Assembly: GCF_900005765.1 (NCBI RefSeq) | Contig: NC_041680.1 | Span: forward strand, 558,001 to 622,000 | DNA length: 64,000 nucleotides | From: Plasmodium relictum | Lineage: Eukaryota; Apicomplexa; Aconoidasida; Haemosporida; Plasmodiidae | Direction of reading: 5' to 3' | Shown: positions 47,376 through 58,200 of the stretch, in pieces | How positions within the stretch are numbered: position 1 is the stretch's first letter | Layout: each line of letters begins with the position of its first letter | Notes under the pieces: model-generated | The model's input: only the letters and a program-made list of their open reading frames with translations | Databases searched by the model: none | What the model was told of the DNA's origin: nothing | Translations under genes and position numbers: made by a program

Positions 47376-49750
47376 TTATTCTATCTTTATTTCATGTTCT
47401 TCATCTTCACTTTGATTATCGATCCATTCCTATAAATAAATGATATAAAAAAAAAAAAAAAAAAATAATAAATAGATTATTTTTAAATGTTCTTGTATAT
47501 GTAAGTTGCTTTCTTTTTTATTTTTTTTTTTTTTTGTTATTATATATATAATATTTTTTTAATTTATTTAGTTTCTTACATGAAAAGATTTCAAGCTTGG
47601 ATTCATTAAAATAGGATGATTATCATCTATGATTTATATAAGAAAAAATAAAGTTATATTTTCTAATAAATATATATATATATATATATATACATAAGAA
47701 TATAAAATAAAAAAAAGATATAATACCAGTATTCATATTTGAACATTTATTTTCAGAAGCACTTTCTACATTTAATTTTTTATTTTTCTGTATAAAGCGA
47801 AAAAAAAATATATATTTATCATAATGATAATAAAATTTAAATAATTATAGTTATATTCTTAAAAGATTTTCGTATATACCCCCGCAGTTAAGCATTGAGC
47901 TTTCAGATCTTGCTTTCCATCATAAAAGTATACCTCTAGTTTTTTGTCATTTAGAACAATGTCTTTAAAACACTGTAAAAAAATTTTTTTTATTTTTGTA
48001 TAAATAGTTTTTCTCTCTATAATTTTATTATTATCTTAATTTAAAAATATGTATATTTCTTATATTATTTTAAGAAAAAGCAATTACAGATACTATCATT
48101 TCTGCTTCTTCTACTCCTTTAAACTTAACACAAACAATTCCATTAGGATGTTTCTTGCATTAATAAGAAAAAAAATAAAAATTATAAAGAAAAATTTTCA
48201 TTTAATTTTTTTTTTTAATCTTTTCATTTATTTAATTTTCACATATTATACTGCTATTGGGTAAACTTTATGTACAGGAACATATTTTTTTATTTCCTAA
48301 GAAAAATTTTAAAAAAAAAAAAAAAAGACAAAAAATATATAAAAAATTGAAAATATTACGATTAATATTTTTATAAGTATTTTAAAGGTTTAATGAATAC
48401 CGTTTCAATCAAATTTCTTATAAAATCATAAAATGGATCTCCTTCATCGTATTTCTATTTTTAGGAAAACAAATAGAAAAAAAAAAATTAAATAAAATAA
48501 AAATGAATAAATAAATAATATTTACTACATAAATGTTTTAAATGTAACCTTTATGTATATTAAATCATAAATAAAAAAGAATATATTTTTTTTTTATGTA
48601 ATTGAATATTTTCTTAACAGTGGCAATTTTTCTTTATATATATATATATAATTATTTTTTTATTATCTACCATTGCATCTTCATATGAAAAAACATTCCT
48701 AAAAATGACTATTTTTTTTTTTGTTCTAGTGTAGAATTCTTCCCATTTTTGTAATCTTAATTGCTCTTGTTTTGCAGCTATAATTTTTTTTTTTTTTTTT
48801 AAAATTTCTTCTTTCGACATTTTAATCACCTCTTTTTTTTTATTAAATTGAGCTTTTTCTACATGAATCATACAATCTTGTCTAAAATAGAAATTATTAA
48901 AGTACTTAATGGCTATATCAACGCTTTGAGTATAAACATAAGTAACTAACGCATCTCCTTTTGTATTATTATTTTCATCATAGTATATTTTTATTTTGGG
49001 TTCAGTATTTTCTGCATCAATTTTTATTATTCCTGCTTTTTTAAATACATTATGAATTTCTTCTTTAGTTACATCTTTAGGTAAACCAGTTATATAAACA
49101 GAACTATTTTTAATTTTTCTATCGCATAACCCTTCTTTAATTTTTTTTTTTTTTCTTTCCATATACTTTTTTTTTTTTTCTTTTTTTCTTAATTTTTCTA
49201 AGTCTAATGTACTTGGTACAATTTTTTCATTTGTAATTTCATCTTTATTGTTATTATCGTTAATTTTATCAACATTCAAATTTTTTTTTAAATTATTATT
49301 TGAATATTCACTTGAGTTGATTTCATTGCATTTACTAATTAAATTAAAATTATTTTGAGAATTCGGTATATCGTTATTATTATCATTATTACCATATATA
49401 TAATTTTTTAATATTTCATCATTAAATATATATTTCCAATTATTTTCTCCTTTTTTATATATAGGTGTCATTATATTAATTCTTTTTTCATTCCAAAATT
49501 TAATTATTTCATCAAAATTGTAAGGACCATATGAATTATTATTTAAGTAAATAAGCCATTCATCTTTACTCTTATTTTTCTCTATATTACAATATTTTTT
49601 ATCTTGTATTAAATTTTTTTCTTGCTTAGTTTGATTTGAATTATTTTGTTTATCCATTTTTTCATTATTTGATACATTTTCCTTTTCAATATTGAGCAAA
49701 TTATCATTATTTTTATTTAATTCAGGCTTTGTTTCATTTGCTTCTTTCAT
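47376..49750 (-). CDS. HTATSF1/Cus2-like splicing factor with GYF_2 and two RRM domains
   Basis: Eight exons: 48671-49750, 48401-48454, 48252-48296, 48094-48153, 47880-47972, 47727-47787, 47580-47626 and 47376-47429. All have GT/AG borders and matching phases, giving 497 residues. Residues 62-112 (WLIYLNNNSYGPYNFDEI...NNWKYIF) form a GYF_2-type domain, also present in plant TatSF1-like proteins. RRM1 at about 213-300 has VYITGLPKDVT, and ALVTY as RNP1-like, with KGDALV matching 'KGDGLC' of human HTATSF1. RRM2 at about 347-458 is assembled from six exons (VIFRNVF, KHPNGIVCVKF, AEMI) and matches the second, UHM-type RRM of the family. The ending EWIDNQSEDEEHE is acidic, as in HTATSF1. Family members bind SF3B1 and help U2 snRNP; that role is inferred. 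Confidence 0.88.
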
Positions 49751-50527
49751 ATTTTAATGTGTATTTCATTTATTTCTTATATTTAAAAATTCATTTTTTA
49801 ATTTAAAATTGTAGTTTTGTAATATTTTTTATTTTGTAAATCTAATGGGAAAGCAAAATAAAATTTTTTTTTTTTAAACTAAAAATTCAATTTTTTTTTT
49901 TTTTTTTTTTATATTAATTATATTTATATAAAAAAGTGATTTTTCATATTTTTATTTGTGAAATAAAGTTAAAATAATAATCTTGAGTTACATTATTTAA
50001 TATATTTTAAGATATTTGTTAAATGTTTGAATTAAATTTTAACCACAATATATTAAAAGTAGTAAAGCAAATTTACTGGATAAATTGAAATAATCAATAA
50101 AAAAGGGATAAAACAAAAAAAGTAATATTCATAGTAAATAAAAACATCTATGACATTTTTTAAATAATAATAAAGATAAAAATTATTAAAAAAATAGAAA
50201 AAATATATAAAAATTTGAAATATATGATGAAAATACGGGAGAATTTTATATACCAATTTTTTTAGAAAATAAAAAAATAAAATAAAATAGGATAAAATAA
50301 TGAGTTTAATATTTTATTTAGTTTAAATTCTAAAATAAATATATATGAAACAATAAAATATTTCGCGTTTAACACCTTTATGATAATATAAAGAAAAACT
50401 GAATCGATATAAAATTAAAATGTTTATAACTTTTTAATACATATCTTGAGAATATATATAAGTTCTTATTAATAATATAACTAGTTTTATATATATTATC
50501 ATTAATTTCTTTTTTTTTTTTTTAAAG
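49751..50527. other. Divergent promoter region, HTATSF1-like and SRP9 genes
   Basis: AT-rich spacer that should contain the SRP9 5' UTR exon and first intron, because SRP9 has no usable start in its first visible coding exon. One possible 5' exon end is ATGA at 50300-50303 followed by GTTTAA. A minus-strand frame at 50053-50256 is Phe/Tyr/Ile-rich and not supported. Confidence 0.5.
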
Positions 50528-50833
50528 TGGTTTATGCTATATCATGGAATGATTTTATTCATACAACCAGGACTATTATATCAAAATCACCTAACGATGT
50601 GATAAGAGAAAAAAAATAAATAAATATAATAAAAAATTCTTGAAAAATAGATACTTTTTAAAAATGTATACATTTAAATATTCTTTATAATTAAAATAAT
50701 GTAAACTTTTTTTTTTCTAGGTAAGATATGTTATAAAATTGCATAGGCCAACTGATACAATTATATTAAAAGTCACTGATAGTACAAATGTAATATATAT
50801 TCACTATAACTAAAAAATAATATTTTTTACTTT

Positions 50834-50872
<39 letters not shown>

Positions 50873-51149
50873 TTTATTAAATTAATATAGAGTATAATGT
50901 ATAGATTAAGTAAAAATGACAACTTAAAAAAAGTAGAAGAATTAAATTCTCTTTTTTTAATATGGGGAACAAGTGAAAATAAAAACGAAACATTACAACT
51001 AAAACTTAATAGTAAAAATAAATATAGAAAATGCATATGTGTATATTCTTAATATTATAGTATATTTTAATGTATTTTCATTTTTTATTTTTTTTTTAGA
51101 AAATATAGATAAAGTGTCTAATGATCAAAAAGTGAAAAAAGTTAAATAA
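50528..51149 (+). CDS. SRP9: Signal recognition particle subunit SRP9
   Basis: Four visible coding exons: 50528-50598, 50721-50789, 50891-51011 and 51100-51149, phases 0, 0 and 1, about 104 residues. The protein reads VYAISWNDFIHTTRTII / VRYVIKLHRPTDTIILKVTD / SIMYRLSKNDNLKKVEELN and follows SRP9 throughout: plant SRP9 starts MVYI.SWDEF and has 'TRYVMKYRHCDGKLVLKVTD'. SRP9 pairs with SRP14 on the Alu domain of SRP RNA and delays elongation. The start is the odd part: exon A opens with TG GTT TAT after its AG acceptor, so only an upstream exon ending in A can supply ATG. Which upstream donor is used cannot be decided here. No upstream in-frame ATG exists in exon A itself. Confidence 0.82.
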
Positions 51150-52289
51150 AGAGAAAAAAAAAATTTCAAATTATAATTAAATCAGTAAAGTACTTATTTC
51201 CTTTTATATAATATTAAAAAAAATTAATTACATATAATATTCAAAGTTAAAAATATGGTTGTTTTTTTTATTATTATATTTTTAAATTTCTTTTTTTTTT
51301 TTGTGTGTGTAGAAGAAAAATATTATTAGAATTTGAAGAAAAAGAAAAATACAATTTAAAAAATCTAAAATATAAATATGTATTTTGATAAAACAATATA
51401 CATAATTACGATTATTATATAGTTTTTTTCATTATTTATTTTTTCATTTCAGTTTTACAAAAATTAAGAATAAATTAACAAAATTATAGTTATTTCAATT
51501 AAAAAAAAAAAATAAATAAATACAAATTTTTCATTTTAATTAGTAAAAAAAAAAAAAATTAAATAAATAAAATAATCATTAACACAAAATTAAAAGGTTT
51601 AATTATCAAAATTTAGACTATACTATTCCACATAACATTTTTCATTTCTTACTTTTTTTTAATATTTATTTTAGTAAAATAACATATATAAAATAAAAAG
51701 TCAAGTGAAATGCGTATTTAATCATTTATTCCTACCTTTTTTCTTTTCATTCCCAAATTTTTTGCGTATGTAAAATTACGGTATGTTTTATATAGGGAAA
51801 TATAGAAAACATAAATAAAAAAAAAATATAAAAATTTAAAATTTTAAGATTATTAATAATTTTTTACGGTGTTTTAACAAAGTATCTATTTTCCTTTTTT
51901 TATTTTACTTTTTCTCTATATAAATATATATGTTAAAGTATTTATTTATTCATATTATATTCTTGTTTCAAAAAATATATTATTTATAAAAAAAAAAAAA
52001 AAAAAAGTAATAAATAAATAAAAAATAAAATAAATAACTGAATAAAAAAAAAATTAAGAAAAAAATAATTAGAAACATAGTTAAATATTAATTTAGCATA
52101 TAAAGGAAAATGGTATTTTAATGTTAAAAACTTAAAGAGAAAAAAAGAAAAGATTCCTTTTTACCAAATGAAATACATTAAAAAAAATATAAAAATTAAA
52201 ATCGAATAATATATTATTTAACAAATAAAAGGCTAAAATCATATTTATATATTTGTTTTAATGAAAAAATAAAAAAAAAAATTTTTAAA
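51150..52289. other. Intergenic region between SRP9 and the allantoicase-repeat gene
   Basis: Contains the SRP9 3' UTR and the promoter of the next gene on the same strand. Mostly A/T homopolymers. A T-run and TAG near 51290-51312 resemble a splice acceptor, but the sequence after it has no convincing open frame. Confidence 0.5.
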
Positions 52290-55200
52290 ATGTCTGATGA
52301 TAAAGTTGAAAATGGAGCATACATCAATAACCCTGAATTTCCATTTAAAAATTTGAATATAGAAAAAATTGAAAAAATAAGAAAAAGTACAAGTTTAAAT
52401 AATAAAGTTGATAGTCAAAGAGACAAATCCAATGAAGATTCAGAAAAAAAAGAAAATAGTTTTAAACAAAGAAATATACAAAAATTCCAAAGTTTATTAA
52501 ACAAAAAAATAAGTAAATCTAAGAATTTTATTGAAAAAAACATTGAAAAAATTTCATCATTTAGTAAAAAAAATGATATGTTTATAAAATCAAAAAAACC
52601 TTGCAATAGGAAACATATTATCGGCTATGATTTACATAAGGATGACAAAAAAGATTTGAAAGATAAAACATTGATTGAAAAAAAATCCTTAAAAAATAGA
52701 AATATAGCAAACGATATAAAAAATAAAAACTTAATTTTTGTGAAAAACAAAAACACAGTAATTGATACAAAAAATAAAAATGCAGAAAATGATATAAAAA
52801 AAAATTTTTTATACAAAAAAGATGACAATATTGAAGATAATAAAAAAAAAGTGAAAAAGTATTCTTATCTGAATTTTGAAAGATCTAAAAGCTTAAAAAT
52901 AAAAAATCAAGATATAAAAAATACTACTAATAATATGAATTCAATTCTTAAAAAGCACAAATCTTTTTTAAATGAAGATATGTTTAATAAAAATTATAAA
53001 AATAAAATAAATTCTTATGAAATTAATAAGAAATACCTAGAATACAATAAAAATGTTACTTATTTAAAAAAATATAACAAAAGTGTTCAGGAAAAAAAAA
53101 ATGAATTGAATAATATGTTATGTAATAAAAATGAAATAGCAAATAAAAATAATTTAGAAGCGTTTGAAAATAAGTTAAAAAAAAATTTATTCAATAATAA
53201 TAAACTTATAAATGAATCTAATATAAGTAATTACAAACCTGAAAATACTATTGAAGAAGAGAAATTCAAAGAAAGTTCAAATTTAATAACTTCATATAAT
53301 GAAAAAAATAAAGTAAAAAAAAAATCATTTAATGAAATAGAAAATGAATTTAAAGAATTAGACATATTAGAAAATAAAAATCAAAAAGAATTGTATGATG
53401 AACAAAGATATAACAAAAATGTTAATTCTTTAAGTTGTGATTCAGTGAGTAATAAATACGGAAATAAATACATAAAAGAAAATGAAGATAGTTGTATTAA
53501 ATATAAGAAAGATTCTTATGACAATTATTATAATAAAAGCGAAGTATATAAAACAGAAAAAAAAGACAGATTATATAATAATAATATTTTTAATTCTTCG
53601 TCATTAACTAGTAATAGTGATATATATGTAGATAAAAAGGAAGTCTTGGACAAATCAATAAGTTTAAATGACAATTTATCTATTGATACAATGAATAATT
53701 ATAATTTAACGAATAATAAAGAATGTAAAATAATAAACGAGAAAATAAGACATGATAATAGAATGAGTAATGATAATAAAAGTTTTAGTTATGATATTGA
53801 AGAATTTAATAACAAAACAGACCAAATAATAACTTCCGATAATAAACATTTGGAAAATTTTCATAAAAAAGTAGATGAAAAAAGATTTCCAGATCAAATA
53901 TATTTAAAAAAATTTAGCGAGAATATAAACAAAATTAGATCTTTTGATCAATTACTTTCAGAAAAATTTTCAGACATAACAGATAAAATTGATTCTTCTA
54001 ATCATATACTTTTGAATAGTTTTCAGAGAAATAGTAATAATTATATTACAGAAAAAGTTAGAGATAAATCTCTAATATCAAGTCATAGTAATGCCGTAAG
54101 TGATGATTTTGATTTGAAAGAAAGATCTATATCGAATAATTATTCAACAGAATTTGAAAATAAAATTGCTAGTCCCAAAAATGTTGAGGAATCTAAAAAG
54201 GATTCATCAATTAAAAATATGAATGAAACATATAAATTATTTGAAGATAATTTTAGTTTAAAACAAAATTATTTTAAGAGTAATATAAAAGAAAGTAAAA
54301 ATGAATTTGATGAATTTGAAAGTAAATACATAGAAAAAAAACATAGTGATGAAATGAATGAACATATAAATCATATAGAAATGTTAAATAAAGAAAATGA
54401 AAGGAATAAAAGTGACATAAATAATGAAGAAGTTTATAATTTATCAAAATTAAATAATAATTGCAATGAAAATATTAAAACAGTTGGTTCTACCTATTTA
54501 GAAAATTATCAAAATACATTCAACTCTTCAAAAATAAATTATAATATGAAGAAATATAATCGTTTTAAAAATGAAAATGAAGAAACAAATTTTCTAAATG
54601 AAAAAATGTTCAATAAAGAATATATAAATTCTAAGTGTTATGAAGATCCTCATACAAGAAATTCAGAAAATATTGAAGATATTGACAAAATTCATGTTTC
54701 TAAAAATAATTATATACAAGAGACAAACAAAGAAAGATACGAAGAACAAAAAGAGAATGAAGGTGAAAAAAAAGAAAGAAATGATAAAAACAGAAGTGAA
54801 GAAATAGAAGAAAAGGAAAAGGATGAAAGGGAAAAGAAAGAAGTTAAAAAAAGAACAGGAGAAATAGAAGAAAAGGGTAAAGAATTAAGATATGATGAAA
54901 ATTTCCAGAGTGAGGATCAAAAAGAGAAAAAATATGATGAAGATACAGAAGATTATAATAGAAGAAAAAAACAGGATTATGAAGAAAAAGAATATATTGT
55001 AGAATTTAATGACAAATATTTTGATAGAAGCAAGAAAAGTAACATATCAAACAAGAAAAGCTCTTATCGTTCTATTGAAAATTCACAGAAAGAAAATAGT
55101 CTTTCATTAGAATTAAAAGAAGATTTCGAGAGAAAAAATAAGAGTAAAGTTTTAGATGAGTTCAAACATTTAAGTAATAGTTCATATTCATATCAGAATG

Positions 55201-58200
55201 ATAAAAGCAAAAATGAATATAATTCAGAAAATAATGAAATGAAATTGAATAATCTCGAAGAAGACAAGAACAAAATTTTATATAGCTCAAACGATACATA
55301 TAATACCGAAATAGTAAAAATATATAGCAAGCAATTATCTAAAGAAAATAGTAATAAAAAACAAAACAAAATTATAAACAAAAAAATGATATTGAAAGAA
55401 ATCTTTGGTTCAAATTATGAATCTAGTTTAAAAAACAATCTAAATGAATCTAGTAATAAATTAGAGGATGAAAATGAGGAAGAAGAAAGAAAAGAAGTAG
55501 AAGTAGAAGTAGAAGAAGAAGAAGAAGAAGAAGAAGAAGAAGAAAGAGAAGAAGTAGAAGAAGAAGAAGAAGAAGAAAGAAAAGAAGTAGAAGTAGAAGA
55601 AGAAGAAGAAGAAGAAGAAAAAGAAAGAAAAGAAGTAGAAGAAGAAGAAGAAGAAGAAGAAAAAGAAGAAGAAGAAGAAGAAGAAGAAAAAGAAGAAGAA
55701 AGAGAAAAAGTAGAAGAAGAAGAAGAAAGAGAAAATGTAGAAGAAGAAGAAGAAAGAGAAGAAGTAGAAAAAGAAGAAGAAAGAGAAGAAGTAGAAGAAG
55801 AAGAAGTAGAAGGAGAAGAGGTAGAAGGAGGAAGAGAAAAAATTTATATACACAAAAAAGTAGAGGAAAACTACAACAAACTAGGAGATGAAAAACCAAA
55901 GAGAAAACAAGAGGAAAATACAGAATCGGAAGAGGAAAATGAAGAATATAAATATGAAAAAAAAAAAGAAGAAATAGGAAGTTCACAAAATATAGAGAAT
56001 AATGAAAACAAATATAATCTTTTTATAAATGATAAATCTTTTTCAAAAGAAATTAGTGAGTGTTCAAAGTCTTCATTTAATAAAACAAAAGATATAGACA
56101 AAAATATGTATGTTAGTGAATTAGAAAATGATGAGGATTCTTTAATTAAAAGATATGAAGAAAACTCATCTCCTTTGATATTATCTAAACCTTTTTTTAA
56201 TAATGGAAATAGTGAAAGCAGTTTTAGTAGAAGTGTTATAAAAGGAGGGAAAAATGAATTTTTAAATTTAAAAAATAATAATTTTTTAGATAAAACGGAA
56301 ATAAAAGATTTAAAAAATATATCAAAAGATATAGAAACAAAAAATGTTGGTGACTATTTATGTGAATACCAAGATGATGAATATATATCTAAAAAATATT
56401 CTATTTTATCATTAAAAAAAAATGAAAGTAGATATAAAAATAATAGAGAAAACATTATTGAAGTAAAAGAAAATAAGGAAGAAGTCAGTGAAGAAGAAAT
56501 TAGTGAAGAAAAAGTTATTAAAAAAATTAATGAAGAAGAAGTTAATGAAGAAAATTTTATTGGAAAAGTTAATGAAGAAGAAATTAACGAAGAAGTAGTT
56601 AATATGGGTGTAAAAGAGCAAGAGGAACAAAAGGAAGAAAATTTAAAAAAAAAAAAAATTATGTATGAAAATGAATCCCAGAAATATGATCATAATTTTG
56701 TAAATGAATATAAACCTGAATATTTAGTAATAAACAAAGAAAATGAAAATATAAAGAGTAAAAAAAAAGAAGGAATTAAGAAATACAATAAAATGGAAGC
56801 AGAGAAAAATTCAAAATTTTATACATATGAAAAACCTACTGATAAAAAAGAAAAAAAAAGTTCTTGCGCAGACATTAATTCCAACCAATTAGAAATATGT
56901 GAGGAAGAAAGAAAAAATATAAATAATTTAAATGATGATAATAATGAAATGAATAACAAAAAAAAATATATTATATCAAAATATATGGATAAAAAATTCC
57001 TAATATATAAAGACAAATTATTTCATGAAAAAAATGGTGAAGTAAATGATAAAAGGATGTTATATTTAAATCATGAATCATTACATAACTATGATGACAA
57101 ATTTAATAATAATAAAGAAAATGGATACCTATATGAATCGATAGATGAAAATTATAATTGCTTAATTAAAGAAAAAAGTGCAAAAAATAATAATTATATA
57201 GATTTATATGAAAATGTAAAAAATCATATTATGTTAAATAATAATAAAGATATAAAAAATAATGTAGAGAATAGGAAAGAAGATAACTATTACTTTGATT
57301 ATATAAAATATAATTGTAAATATTACGATGATAAATATAACGAAGAGAAGATAGATGAAAATGAATATAAATCAAATAAAAGAAAGAGAAAAAATATATT
57401 TGAACAAAGTAGTGTGATAGAAAATAAAAATTATAACAAATTTGATATGCATCATAAAAAAAATGAGTATTTTGAGGGAATAAATAAAAAAACTAAAAAA
57501 ATAGAAAATATGAATAATAGTAATATATCTTATGATTATAGTGAGAGCTCTAAAGCATTATTATTTCACAGTATTAATGAAACAACTAATAGTAGTAACA
57601 CAGTAGTATCAAAAAGAAGTAAATATATTTTAAAGCAATCTAATTTTTCATCTAATTATGATGATATTCCAATGTTTTTTAACTTTGTTAATTGCTCTTC
57701 TATAGTTTTAGGTTCTGAAATAATATATGTAACTGATGAAACATATGGAAAATGCGAAAATATTTTAAAAGATAAACCATTTAACACAAATTTAGAAAAA
57801 GGATATTATGAAGATATTTCTAATGATTTATATAGCGTATTAAATAATAATTTAAGTGCAATTGTAAATAACGGTAAATATAATGAAATAAATAGAAAGG
57901 AAGATAATGAGAGCATTTTAGGTGATCCTTTTTTAAACTTTAATGAGAATAATTTCGGAAGTTTTAATAACAAATTGACTCCTTTAAATTATGAATGCCC
58001 TGGATGGTTAACTAAAAGAAGAATCAAGAAGTATTTTGATTTTTGTGTAATAAAATTGTGCAAACCTACATTAATAAAAGGAATAGATATTGATACTAAT
58101 AACTTCTTAGGTAACTATGCTCCTTATGTTTCTATTGAAGGTGCGTACATTGAGGATGACATTTTAATGGATTCCTGTTCTTTTTCCAAATACGTAAATA

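Noticed and set aside
50053-50256. Minus-strand frame of 67 codons upstream of SRP9
   Set aside because: Phe/Tyr/Ile-rich composition only; overlaps the presumed SRP9 leader.
51290-51500. Possible extra exon after SRP9 (T-run, TAG, then GAAGAAAAATATT...)
   Set aside because: SRP9 already ends in frame at 51149 at about the family length, and no convincing frame follows the putative acceptor.
55450-55986. Minus-strand poly-Leu frame (and poly-Phe frame at 55461-55853)
   Set aside because: Exact antisense of the GAA-rich Glu tract in the allantoicase-repeat gene; composition explains the open frame.
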